Position numbers and translations under genes: made by a program. From Candidatus Gastranaerophilales bacterium (lineage in GTDB: Bacteria; Cyanobacteriota; Vampirovibrionia; Gastranaerophilales; Gastranaerophilaceae): DNA of 64,000 bases. Positions 27,501 through 35,564 of the stretch are shown piece by piece. The DNA is taken from NCBI GenBank assembly GCA_944324945.1, contig CALUYE010000004.1, positions 1 to 64,000 on the forward strand, read 5' to 3'. Under the pieces are notes generated by a model. The model searched no databases, was not told where the DNA came from, and saw only the letters and a program-made list of their open reading frames with translations. How positions within the stretch are numbered: the stretch's first letter is position 1; each line of letters starts with the position of its first letter.

Positions 27501-28835
27501 ATGCAAAATGTAAAAAAATCAAGTGTTGACGGGATGTTTTATCCTAAAGCAAAAGAAGAAATAATTGAATTATTGGATAGTTTTAAAAAGAATCTGAAAC
27601 CTCAAAAAGCTTTTTCAAGGGCTTTAATTGTTCCCCATGCGGGATATATTTTTTCGGGTGAATTAGCTCTTTTTGGTTTGTCGCATCTTGATTGTGATGT
27701 TGAAAATATTTTTATTTTTGCTCCCGCTCACAGGTGTTTTGTTCAAGAAGCGGTTATTTCTTCTTATGATGCGTTTTGTGCTCCTTTTGGCGAAATTGAA
27801 CAAAATAAGGACATTTTAAACGAATTAAACAAGAATTTTAATATCGAATACAATAACGATGCTTTTGATAATGAACATGCAATCGAAGTAGAGCTTCCGA
27901 TTTTGCAATATTTAAAAAAAGATAAGCCTTTTAAAATAATACCTTTACTTGTGGGTCTTGAAGGAATTGAAAAAATAAAAGAAATAATTTCTTATTATTA
28001 TCCCGATAAGAAAAATGCTTTTATAATTTCATCCGATTTAAGCCATTTTCATACACTTGAAGACGCTAAAAAAATTGATGAAACAACCGCTTTGATGATT
28101 GAAGAAAATAATATCAAATCTTTCCATCATCAAAGAGCCTGCAATGCAGGGGGTATTTTTGCGCTGATGAAATTTGCAAAAGAAAATAATTACTCCTTAA
28201 TAAGACTTTCTTTATCAGATTCTTCAAAAGGAAACGGTGATAAAAAGCGCGTTGTGGGCTATGGTTCCTGGATGCTTGTTGAAAGCGTGAAAAATGAATT
28301 TATTAAAAAATACTACAGTGATTTTATTTTAGATGTCTGTAGAAAAGTAATTATTAATAAAGGAAAATATTTCCCGAAAAACTATGATGCTGTTTTTGAC
28401 GAAAAGGGGGCATGTTTTGTAACGCTTGAAATTGAAGGATTTTTAAGAGGCTGCATAGGCTCAATAATTGCCTGGGAGCCTTTAATTGATAACCTTGTTA
28501 AAAATGCATATAATGCTGCTTATAAGGATTCAAGATTTATGCCTCTTGATGAAAACGAGATAAATAAAATCGATATAAAAGTTTCGCTTCTTTCTCATCT
28601 TGAAAAAATAGAATTTGAAAACGAAGAAGATTTACTTAATAAAATCGTTCCTTTTAAAGACGGTATTGTAATAAAAGACGGCGTTTACCAGGGAGTATAT
28701 CTGCCAAGCGTATGGGAAGAGTTGAACGATAAAAAAATATTTTTAAATTCACTGAAGAAAAAGGCAGGTCTGGCTGAAAACCATTTTTCTAATACTTTTG
28801 AAGCATACAGGTTTGAAGTTTCATACATCCAATAA
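27501..28835 (+). CDS. Memo-AMMECR1 fusion (AmmeMemoRadiSam proteins B and A)
   Basis: 444 residues from the ATG at 27501 behind GGGGGTG; the 17 upstream codons of the open frame cover this site and are probably untranslated. The first ~265 residues are a Memo (AmrB) domain, related to non-haem iron dioxygenases, with VPHAGYIFSG, EHAIEVELPILQYL and SSDLSHFH as candidate metal-site segments. The last ~170 are an AMMECR1 (AmrA) domain with LRGCIGSI. In many organisms these are separate proteins next to amrS; here B and A are one chain. Function of the system is unknown. Confidence 0.9.
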   Translation: MQNVKKSSVDGMFYPKAKEEIIELLDSFKKNLKPQKAFSRALIVPHAGYIFSGELALFGLSHLDCDVENIFIFAPAHRCFVQEAVISSYDAFCAPFGEIEQNKDILNELNKNFNIEYNNDAFDNEHAIEVELPILQYLKKDKPFKIIPLLVGLEGIEKIKEIISYYYPDKKNAFIISSDLSHFHTLEDAKKIDETTALMIEENNIKSFHHQRACNAGGIFALMKFAKENNYSLIRLSLSDSSKGNGDKKRVVGYGSWMLVESVKNEFIKKYYSDFILDVCRKVIINKGKYFPKNYDAVFDEKGACFVTLEIEGFLRGCIGSIIAWEPLIDNLVKNAYNAAYKDSRFMPLDENEINKIDIKVSLLSHLEKIEFENEEDLLNKIVPFKDGIVIKDGVYQGVYLPSVWEELNDKKIFLNSLKKKAGLAENHFSNTFEAYRFEVSYIQ

Positions 28836-28862
28836 AATAAAGATATAGGAGTGATAAAATAT

Positions 28863-29444
28863 ATGAAAAAAACATTATTAATATTATTTACAGGACTCAT
28901 ATTTTTAGGGTGTTTAGCTTTATTGGCAGGTTTTAGCGCAAAAGAAAAGGATGAAAAAATTATGACAAATAAAAAAATATTAGTTTCTTATTTTAGTGCA
29001 ACGGGAACAACAAAAAACGTAGCACAAAAATTGGCATTGGTTACAGGTGCGGATTTATTTGAAATTAAACCCTTAAAACCATACACAAACGCCGATTTAG
29101 ATTGGAGAGACGAGCAAAGCAGAAGCTCTCTTGAAATGAAAGATAGTACTTCGCGTCCGCAGATTGCTTCAAAAATTGAAGATATTTCAAAATACGATAT
29201 AGTTTTTGTGGGTTTTCCGATCTGGTGGTATAGAGAACCTTCAATTATAGATACATTTATTGAATCTTATGATTTTTCAAATAAAATCATAATTCCTTTT
29301 GCAACATCAGGTACAAGTCTTATGGGAGATTCCGCACAAAATATTCAAAAACTGGCACCCAATGCTAAAGTATTTGAAGGAAAACGTTTTCCTTCAAATG
29401 TATCTGAAGAAGTGCTTAAAGATTGGGCTTTTGAACAATTTTAA
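28863..29444 (+). CDS. Exported or membrane-anchored flavodoxin
   Basis: 193 residues from the ATG at 28863. A hydrophobic leader (MKKTLLILFTGLIFLGCLALLAG) suggests export; FLGC is a poor lipobox. The rest is a flavodoxin-like domain with the FMN phosphate loop SYFSATGTTKNVA and FVGFPIWWYREP, similar to the flavodoxins of anaerobes that act as quinone or redox partners. An internal ATG at 28962, just before the flavodoxin fold and 12 nt after AAAGG, could give a cytoplasmic form. It follows the Memo-AMMECR1 gene by 27 bp. Confidence 0.75.
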   Translation: MKKTLLILFTGLIFLGCLALLAGFSAKEKDEKIMTNKKILVSYFSATGTTKNVAQKLALVTGADLFEIKPLKPYTNADLDWRDEQSRSSLEMKDSTSRPQIASKIEDISKYDIVFVGFPIWWYREPSIIDTFIESYDFSNKIIIPFATSGTSLMGDSAQNIQKLAPNAKVFEGKRFPSNVSEEVLKDWAFEQF

Positions 29445-29469
29445 AATTTTATAAAACCAAATTGTCATA

Positions 29470-29494
29470 AAAACCGCACCTTTTAAGCGGTTTT
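29470..29494 (+). terminator. Rho-independent terminator after the flavodoxin gene
   Basis: AAAACCGC at 29470-29477 pairs with GCGGTTTT at 29487-29494, followed by a T-rich run to about 29503. Confidence 0.85.
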
Positions 29495-29545
29495 TATTTT
29501 TTTATTACAAAAATTAACAAAAATAAAATATTTTGGCAATTTTTT

Positions 29546-29573
29546 TTGTTTATTGTTTTACTGTTAATATAAA
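29546..29573 (+). promoter_or_regulatory. Possible promoter of the EF-hand-like protein gene
   Basis: TTGTTT at 29546-29551 and TATAAA at 29568-29573 are 16 bp apart; an AAGGAAG ribosome binding site follows at 29583-29589, before the ATG at 29594. Confidence 0.4.
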
Positions 29574-29593
29574 AGTTTTTATAAGGAAGATTT

Positions 29594-30262
29594 ATGATTA
29601 ACAGTATTCAATATATTAACGGCGAAACGGGAAGATATGATTCAACCGTAGAAGATAAATCAATAAGATACGGCAGAAATGCGGTTGATAATTTTAAAAA
29701 TTATCTTAAAAGTTATCAAATGCCGAAATTGGAACTTCCTGATTTATCTAACTTAGCCGAGCTTGATGATGATGTTTTTGAAAAAACCATGGCTGAATTA
29801 GATTCCGCGCTTGAAAAGACAAATAAAAATGTTTCTTTAGATTTTGAATACACTTATTCACCTCAAAAAGACGGAAAAATTGATAAAATGTCTCTATTAG
29901 GTGCATCTTATGAAGAACTTGGCTGTAAAACCTCAGTTAAAACGCAAGATTTAACAAAAACGCTTCAAGACACTTTTGGCGCCAATGTAACTGCGCAAGC
30001 ACTTGATTTAAATAAAGATAAAAAAGTTGATGTAGCTGAATATGCAACTTCAATTCTTCTTGAAGATTCGCTAAGCAGCGAAAACGGCGAAATAAACGGA
30101 AAAGTTACAAACAAAGGCCAAAATGAATCAGTAAAATATATAAGAAAAGATTATTTAAGCGATGCTTATATAAAATATAAGACGCTATATTATTCTTACG
30201 GTTTAGATAAAGCAAAAACGGAATTTTTATCAAAATTAAACGGAATAAAAACCCTAAATTAA
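29594..30262 (+). CDS. Unknown protein with one EF-hand-like calcium loop
   Basis: 222 residues, no signal peptide, no cysteine pair. The only recognisable element is ALDLNKDKKVDVAEYA near residues 137-152, which fits the D-x-N-x-D-x-x-x-D-x-x-E pattern of an EF-hand or dockerin-type calcium loop. Upstream is a repetitive Leu/Asp/Glu helical region (LPDLSNLAELDDDVF). AAGGAAG precedes the ATG. Neighbouring genes are also lineage-specific. Extracellular use of calcium would be usual for such loops, but no export signal is visible. Confidence 0.6.
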   Translation: MINSIQYINGETGRYDSTVEDKSIRYGRNAVDNFKNYLKSYQMPKLELPDLSNLAELDDDVFEKTMAELDSALEKTNKNVSLDFEYTYSPQKDGKIDKMSLLGASYEELGCKTSVKTQDLTKTLQDTFGANVTAQALDLNKDKKVDVAEYATSILLEDSLSSENGEINGKVTNKGQNESVKYIRKDYLSDAYIKYKTLYYSYGLDKAKTEFLSKLNGIKTLN

Positions 30263-30404
30263 AATATAAAAACTGTTATTAATATTTTAATTGTTAACTT
30301 TTCTAAACAGAAATAACATTTTTCTTGTAAAAATGTATAATTTTATTTTATACTTTTTACATAAAAATGTTGTGAACAGTAAAATATTAACGAGGTTGTA
30401 AATT

Positions 30405-30968
30405 ATGAAAGTAACAGGTGTATCTTCTTTTAACTATAACAGATACAAAAATGTAAAGAACAATTCTGCAAATTCTAAAAAGAATGTAAACTTTGGTACA
30501 TACACAAGTGAAGAAGCAAGAAAGAGAGTGATAAAACAAGCATTTAAAGAAGATAAAAAATATGTTAAAACGTATGATGACGCACAATTCCGCTACGGGC
30601 AATGGTTTGAACGTGATTTTGTTGAAGTTTATATCGATGAAAATAATGTTTTAAAAGCAAAATTTCTCCCCGAAAAAGTACAAGGAACTCCTGCTGTAAG
30701 ACTGTATAAATATTTTAACACACCCGAATACTATAAAGAAGAATATGTGGATGGCCGGAATAAAACTTTTACAAATCTAAATTATGATTTTTGTTTTGAC
30801 AATTTGGAAGCTCCGGGAGCTTTATATAAAGCCGCTTCAGGCTGTAGTTCCGTATGGGAGCTATCACTTCCTGAAAAACCCAGAGAGGTTGAATACAAAG
30901 AACCGGAAAATTTCTGGGAGATTGACGAAGAAACCAGATACAAAATAGAGAACTGGTACGCTCAGTAA
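30405..30968 (+). CDS. Unknown protein with N-terminal MKV...NFG motif
   Basis: 187 residues. The N-terminus (MKVTGVSSFNYNRYKN, low-complexity Asn/Lys, then NVNFGTY) resembles that of the next gene and of the gene at 59964. The remainder is a compact charged and aromatic domain with RYGQWFERDFVEVYIDENN, which I cannot assign. There is no hydrophobic leader. GAGG about 11 nt before the ATG supports the start. An inverted repeat lies just downstream. Confidence 0.55.
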   Translation: MKVTGVSSFNYNRYKNVKNNSANSKKNVNFGTYTSEEARKRVIKQAFKEDKKYVKTYDDAQFRYGQWFERDFVEVYIDENNVLKAKFLPEKVQGTPAVRLYKYFNTPEYYKEEYVDGRNKTFTNLNYDFCFDNLEAPGALYKAASGCSSVWELSLPEKPREVEYKEPENFWEIDEETRYKIENWYAQ

Positions 30969-30975
30969 AATACTG

Positions 30976-31016
30976 TTTGATTCTTTGTAGATTGAATTTT
31001 TGAGTGAAGAATCAAA
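30976..31016 (+). repeat. Long-loop inverted repeat downstream of the 30405 gene
   Basis: TTTGATTCTT at 30976-30985 and AAGAATCAAA at 31007-31016 are perfect inverted copies around a 21-nt loop. It starts 7 bp after the stop codon. There is no T-run directly after, so it is not a canonical terminator; it may stabilise the 3' end or be a regulatory hairpin. Confidence 0.45.
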
Positions 31017-31170
31017 GTATTTAAAATATTTATAGTTAAATGATTATACTAAAGGCAAAACAGAAGAAGTATAGCGTTAGTTTTGTAATTTAATATTTAT
31101 TAACAAATGGGCAATTTTTATTAATCACTTGTTTTATAAAATATGATTGTATTATAAGAAAAGTGTGAAA

Positions 31171-33333
31171 ATGAAAATTGCCCATTTTAATAATTTGAAT
31201 AACATAGGGCAGGATGTATCTTTTAAAGCAATAAAGACATCCGATTTTACGGATCTTTGTAGACATGTTAAAGCGGCGCAAAAGTTTGCGGATTGCCGAT
31301 TTGGCAATATTTACACTACTCTTGTGAATGAATTATGGCAAAAAAACCCGGAACTTTTTGATATTTGTGATTTTGACGGTTCAAAACTTAAAATTGTCCG
31401 CGATGATTCCATTAAAAGAAGGGCAATAGTGAGTTTTAAAACTTTTATTTCTATGCCGTTGGATTTAGTTAATGCGATTGCTGAAAAATTTCCGAATTCA
31501 AAATTTTACAATCTTGAAATATTAAAAAAACACAGAGAAGCCGCTCAATTTGAAGACCATCTAAAAGCGCTGCAAGGGCTTCAAAATAAGGGAATAGAAA
31601 TTGCTAAAAAATCATTGAGAAAAAATAATGTAACGGCATATCCGGCTGATTCACCCTCTTGCAATGATTATTGTGAAAACTTATGCAGTTTTTTCGGAGA
31701 AGAATTTAATAAAGTTCTTAATAATAAAATGGCTGATGATGTTGCTATGTATGATACAAAAAAAGAAAGGTTTGTAACAAGGCTTGTATCAGGTTTCACG
31801 GCAGCGTTATTTTTAGGAAACGATTTTTATAATAAAGCAATTGAAAAAGGCAAGACCGAAAAAGAAGCTAAAAAAGAACAATATCTTAAACAAGGACAGG
31901 AAGTAAGGGAAAATATATGCGAAGCAATAACGCAGTTTGCCGTGTTTGCGTGTTTTTCAAAATTTGTTAATTCATCTCCCTGGGCTCCTGCTATTGTAGG
32001 TGCTGCAATAGGTTTTGTATCGCGTATTGTATCAAGATTAAGTTCCAATATGCCGATTAGAAGAATAACAGCTCCAAAAAGAACTGCGCTTGAAACACCT
32101 TCCTTAGAACAGTATAAAAATTATACAAAAGAAGGTAAAAGTGAAAATATAGTTACAAATACAAAATTTGAAAATGATAAAAAAGAAACCAAAAAACCCG
32201 TTTTGAATGCAAAGAACATAATCCTATTCTGCTTATTCAGTATTGCAGGCGGTTATAGCGCAAGATTCATTAAAAATAATACAAAAATCGGCAGAGAATT
32301 TGCACAATTTATACAAAAACGCAAAGATATAATGCAAGATGTAACACATGAAAATTTATATGCACGCAAAAATACCGTATATGGTATGCAACAAATTGCA
32401 AATGTTATAGGAGAGAAGGCTTTAAAAGCAAAAGCAGATAAAATTTTAAACGAATTTGAAAAAATCAATGACAGTAAGATTTTAATCGGCAGAGAATGCA
32501 AAAAAACAAAAATATTTGGTGTTGAAGTTAAAACAAAAGACCTATTTTCTTTGGCAACGGCTCCTTTTGAGTTTGTAAAAGAATTTTTATTCTATCCTTA
32601 TAAAATAGCTGATAAATTAGAAAAAGGAATAAGGTCAAAATTGAATAATGATACTCCTTTGGATGAATTATCCGCCCCAATGAGAATTGTGCGCAGATTA
32701 ACGGATAAAATAAAAGAAAGATTCCCCGATAAATTCGCTTCAAATGCTTTAAATACAAAAGATAAAATTAATCATGACGATATATATGAATTTAAAAATA
32801 TATATAAGAAATTTGCCGAATTTGAAGAAAAATACAAACATCATCCCGAACAACTTAAAGAAGAATTCACTAAATATCTAAGAAAGACAAGGCTTATGTC
32901 TTTCAATGAAATTACACAGTCAAAAGGCGATAATTCTCAAATTGCGGTACTAGCTCAAACTTTAGGTACGCTTACAGGCATGTGGTTTAATATGAATGAT
33001 GAATACAACGCTTCAATAAGAAACGGAAGCACAAAAACCCAAGCAGAAAAAGAAGCAAGACTAAGAGGTATTAATAAATTCTTTAGAATGACGGTACAGG
33101 TTATCATATCGGCTAATTTGAACAGACTATTTAAAGCACAATACAACAGCTCTATTGCAAAATCAGCCTTAATTGTTGCCGCAAGCACAATTTTAACCGA
33201 CGCCGCTTCAAGAATAATGTCAGGCATGCCGACACATAAAATGACCAAAGAAGAACTTGAAGAATACAGAGAAAAACACAAAGAAGGCGTTATGAAGTGG
33301 TACTACGATGTAATCGACAAATTGGCTTCATAA
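31171..33333 (+). CDS. Large membrane protein with an internal duplication, unknown function
   Basis: 720 residues from the ATG at 31171; the frame is open from a TTG at 31147. The N-terminus (MKIAHFNNLNNIGQDVSFKAI) carries the same short motif as the preceding gene. Two related modules of about 93 residues lie at 31792-32070 and 32961-33246: each has ND-x-YN-x2-I-x2-G-x-T, a charged A-x-KE helix, a hydrophobic stretch and a final SR-x2-S-x-MP-x3-T. A further hydrophobic segment (about residues 355-372) and Lys-rich helices lie between them. It resembles no characterised family known to me. Confidence 0.65.
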   Translation: MKIAHFNNLNNIGQDVSFKAIKTSDFTDLCRHVKAAQKFADCRFGNIYTTLVNELWQKNPELFDICDFDGSKLKIVRDDSIKRRAIVSFKTFISMPLDLVNAIAEKFPNSKFYNLEILKKHREAAQFEDHLKALQGLQNKGIEIAKKSLRKNNVTAYPADSPSCNDYCENLCSFFGEEFNKVLNNKMADDVAMYDTKKERFVTRLVSGFTAALFLGNDFYNKAIEKGKTEKEAKKEQYLKQGQEVRENICEAITQFAVFACFSKFVNSSPWAPAIVGAAIGFVSRIVSRLSSNMPIRRITAPKRTALETPSLEQYKNYTKEGKSENIVTNTKFENDKKETKKPVLNAKNIILFCLFSIAGGYSARFIKNNTKIGREFAQFIQKRKDIMQDVTHENLYARKNTVYGMQQIANVIGEKALKAKADKILNEFEKINDSKILIGRECKKTKIFGVEVKTKDLFSLATAPFEFVKEFLFYPYKIADKLEKGIRSKLNNDTPLDELSAPMRIVRRLTDKIKERFPDKFASNALNTKDKINHDDIYEFKNIYKKFAEFEEKYKHHPEQLKEEFTKYLRKTRLMSFNEITQSKGDNSQIAVLAQTLGTLTGMWFNMNDEYNASIRNGSTKTQAEKEARLRGINKFFRMTVQVIISANLNRLFKAQYNSSIAKSALIVAASTILTDAASRIMSGMPTHKMTKEELEEYREKHKEGVMKWYYDVIDKLAS

Positions 33334-33351
33334 ATAAAGTTTACTATACAA

Positions 33352-33378
33352 AAAAAGAGCCTTTTAAAGGCTCTTTTT
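33352..33378. terminator. Bidirectional rho-independent terminator
   Basis: AAAAAGAGCC at 33352-33361 pairs with GGCTCTTTTT at 33369-33378 around a 7-nt loop. It follows the large membrane-protein gene by 18 bp and could also stop transcription from the Fic gene. Confidence 0.9.
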
Positions 33379-33491
33379 ATATTATACGGCAGGTTTGATA
33401 CTTCCCGGGTTCGAACTTTTAGTTCAAAGATACGTATACAATCTCGATACCCAAAATACAGATAAAATCTGCTATTTAATAAATTATTTAA

Positions 33492-34574
33492 TTACAAAAT
33501 AGCCTCGTATTTGTCATTCAATCTGTATTTTCGCTTTCTCCCCTCACCTTGGGCAATAATAAATCCTGCTTCTGCCCACTCAGAAGCAATCAGCCTTGCA
33601 GTACGTGGTGCAAATTTGAAGAAATCGGCAATTTCTTTTGCCGTAACATACTTCTGTGTTTCAAACAGATTAAGTATTTGACGCTGCTTAGAGTCAAGCT
33701 CTCTTAATACTTTAACTTCATCCTTAGAACTTTCATTGTCCTTAGCCTTTTTATAGACTGATTTAAATGCAACTGCCATTCCTTCAATAAAGTATTCTAC
33801 CCACTTTGTAATATCCGCTTCAGCACGTCCCATATAGTAGTTATGAGAAGTCCCGATAGTTATTGCGTCATAATATCCCTGCAAATCCTTTGCATAATAT
33901 TCTTCAAGTGAATAAATACCTTTAAGGTCATACCCTTCTTTATGCAGAGCAAGGGTTGTTAAAAGTCTTGCCGTTCTTCCGTTACCGTCAAAGTAAGGGT
34001 GTATTGTTACAAACTGGTAATGAATAATCCCTGCTTTTATCGGTATCGGAATATCATTAGTATTATTAATCCATTTAACAAATTCTTTCATTAATTCTGG
34101 TACGTCATTTGCTTCAGGAGGCATATAGACAATATTACCGGTTAATGAGTCCGTAATTACATTTTGCCCTTCTCTGTATTCATTAGGTTTTACTTTTGTG
34201 TTTCCGCCTCCGGTTACATAGGCATGGATAAGTTTAATATTATCCTCTGTTATAGGTGATTTACTCTTCGCAAGTTTTTCAATGTAATCAAGAGCTATAT
34301 AGTAACCTCTAATTTCCTTCTCATCACGTATTCTTCCGGTGTTTGAAATAACCTTATTTTTCTTAATGACCTCAAAAACTTCTTCTCTAGAAAGTCTGTT
34401 GCCTTCAATCTGCGTTGAATAATGAATAGTTGCAACTTTAGCCGTTTCTCTTAAGGAACTTAAAAGTTTAGGGTTAATCGGCAGAGCCTTAATCCCCTCT
34501 TTAACTCTTTCGATTTCAAGAAGGTTATTTGCAATAGAATTAGTAATTGAGTATATCGGATTAAACTTTGCCAT
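33492..34574 (-). CDS. Fic family protein (probable AMP-transferase) with C-terminal winged helix
   Basis: 360 residues. The Fic core has HPYFDGNGRTAR near residues 193-204, an exact HPFx(D/E)GN(G/K)R-type motif with Tyr in the third position. STQIEGN near residue 53 fits the inhibitory S/T-x3-E-G/N helix, placed N-terminally as in class II Fic proteins. The C-terminal ~75 residues form a winged helix (KYVTAKEIADFF...TARLIASEWAEAGFI). Such proteins adenylylate target proteins or act as regulators. It sits directly 3' of a tRNA-Asp gene, a common integration site, and its codon use looks less AT-biased than its neighbours. Confidence 0.88.
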   Translation of the reverse strand: MAKFNPIYSITNSIANNLLEIERVKEGIKALPINPKLLSSLRETAKVATIHYSTQIEGNRLSREEVFEVIKKNKVISNTGRIRDEKEIRGYYIALDYIEKLAKSKSPITEDNIKLIHAYVTGGGNTKVKPNEYREGQNVITDSLTGNIVYMPPEANDVPELMKEFVKWINNTNDIPIPIKAGIIHYQFVTIHPYFDGNGRTARLLTTLALHKEGYDLKGIYSLEEYYAKDLQGYYDAITIGTSHNYYMGRAEADITKWVEYFIEGMAVAFKSVYKKAKDNESSKDEVKVLRELDSKQRQILNLFETQKYVTAKEIADFFKFAPRTARLIASEWAEAGFIIAQGEGRKRKYRLNDKYEAIL

Positions 34575-34668
34575 AAAAATACCACATTATTGCCATTATT
34601 TTGCCATATTCTTGCCGGAAAGTCAAGTTTTATACATCATCAAAACATGCTGAAATACAATCAAGACA

Positions 34669-34696
34669 ACAAAAAAGAGCCTCTTGAAAAGACTCT
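34669..34696 (-). terminator. Terminator of the rplU-rpmA-tRNA-Asp transcript
   Basis: On the minus strand AAGAGTCTT and AAGAGGCTCTT form a GC-poor hairpin with wobble pairs, followed directly by a run of T. It lies 10 bp beyond the tRNA 3' end. Confidence 0.7.
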
Positions 34697-34705
34697 TAAT
34701 TTAAA

Positions 34706-34783
34706 TGGCGGGAACGACGGGGCTCGAACCCGCGACCTCTTGCGTGACAGGCAAGCGCTCTAACCAAACTGAGCTACGCTCCC
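34706..34783 (-). tRNA. tRNA-Asp (GUC)
   Basis: 78 nt including an encoded 3' CCA. Read on the minus strand, the acceptor GGGAGCG pairs with CGTTCCC with one wobble; the D arm is GCTC...GAGC; the anticodon arm CTTGC-CTGTCAC-GCAAG gives GTC; the T arm is GCGGG-TTCGAGC-CCCGT. It starts 29 bp after the rpmA stop and shares its direction, so it is probably processed from the ribosomal-protein transcript. Confidence 0.96.
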
Positions 34784-34812
34784 AAACCATATTTAATTTT
34801 TAATTTACGAAT

Positions 34813-35070
34813 TTATTGCTGCGCGTAAACGCTTACTTGTTTTCTTGTTCTTCTGTAAGGTTCGAATTTAACAACGCCGTCAATTAAAGCAAATAAAGTA
34901 TCGTCTTTACCTCTGCCTACATTGTTACCTGCGTGAAATTTTGTACCTTTTTGTCTTACAAGTATATTTCCTGCGCTAACTGTTTCGTTTGCAAATTTTT
35001 TAACGCCTAATCTCTTACTTTCGGAGTCGCGTCCGTTCTTTGATGAACCTACACCCTTCTTATGTGCCAT
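34813..35070 (-). CDS. rpmA: 50S ribosomal protein L27
   Basis: 85 residues, [20 protein letters not shown], the conserved N-terminus that reaches the peptidyl transferase centre. There is no N-terminal extension of the kind that is proteolytically removed in some Firmicutes. It follows rplU by 2 bp, the standard rplU-rpmA pair. Confidence 0.97.
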   Translation of the reverse strand: MAHKKGVGSSKNGRDSESKRLGVKKFANETVSAGNILVRQKGTKFHAGNNVGRGKDDTLFALIDGVVKFEPYRRTRKQVSVYAQQ

Positions 35071-35072
35071 TT

Positions 35073-35426
35073 TTATTCTTCTCCTGTTGTTTCTTCACTT
35101 TTTGCGCTTTTTGCTTTTGTGTTGATTTTGTTAATCATAACGCGTGTGAATTGTTGTCTGTGACCTTGTTTAACTCTTGTGCCCTTTTTAGGACGTTGTT
35201 TGTAAACAATAATTTTTTTAGCTTTGTCATTTTTAACAACGGTACCGTCAACAGTAGCAGAAGCTACATAGGGTCTTCCGACTTTTGATTTTTTGCCGTT
35301 AACAAGCATAACGACTTTATCAAAAGTAACTTTTTCATCGGCTTGAGCGTCAAGTAATTCGATATCTACATATCGACCTTCTTCAAGTTTATATTGCTTT
35401 CCGCCTGTTTCAACAATTGCGTACAT
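35073..35426 (-). CDS. rplU: 50S ribosomal protein L21
   Basis: 117 residues with the family start [18 protein letters not shown] and the [14 protein letters not shown] segment. A short Lys/Glu-rich C-terminal tail extends past the usual end. AAGGATAC precedes the ATG. The gene is driven by a near-consensus promoter and a structured leader of about 75 nt. Confidence 0.97.
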   Translation of the reverse strand: MYAIVETGGKQYKLEEGRYVDIELLDAQADEKVTFDKVVMLVNGKKSKVGRPYVASATVDGTVVKNDKAKKIIVYKQRPKKGTRVKQGHRQQFTRVMINKINTKAKSAKSEETTGEE

Positions 35427-35449
35427 TTTGTATCCTTTCTTTTAAGGGA

Positions 35450-35488
35450 TCGTAGCAGGAGTACGTAAATCCTGACATTTAGTTACGA
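35450..35488 (-). promoter_or_regulatory. Structured leader upstream of rplU, candidate autoregulatory element
   Basis: On the minus strand TCGTA pairs with TACGA, enclosing a second stem CAGGA/TCCTG with a 9-nt loop; a competing pairing CGTAA/TTACG overlaps both. It lies between the predicted transcription start (about 35502) and the ribosome binding site. L21 leaders that control this operon are known in Firmicutes (Rfam L21 leader); identity with that family is not claimed. Confidence 0.5.
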
Positions 35489-35508
35489 CCAACCTATCTG
35501 CATTTTTT

Positions 35509-35537
35509 ACTATATCCGAGACAAAATTTTATGTCAA
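35509..35537 (-). promoter_or_regulatory. Near-consensus sigma70 promoter for rplU-rpmA-tRNA-Asp
   Basis: Minus strand: TTGACA (35537-35532), a 17-bp spacer, TATAGT (35514-35509). This is the best promoter seen in the window and fits a highly expressed ribosomal operon. Confidence 0.8.
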
Positions 35538-35564
35538 GCATAATAATAAAAAGTTTAAGTTTGA

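Noticed and set aside
28863-28931. Lipoprotein signal in the flavodoxin leader
   Set aside because: The FLGC segment has Phe at -3 and sits inside the hydrophobic core rather than at its end; a plain signal peptide or anchor fits better.
33400-33430. Sequence CCCGGGTTCGAAC resembling a tRNA T-arm, possible tRNA remnant or attachment site flanking the Fic gene
   Set aside because: The bases after the loop do not pair to form a T stem on either strand, no other tRNA arms are present, and the similarity to the nearby tRNA-Asp T-arm is short and in the opposite orientation to that expected for a direct repeat.
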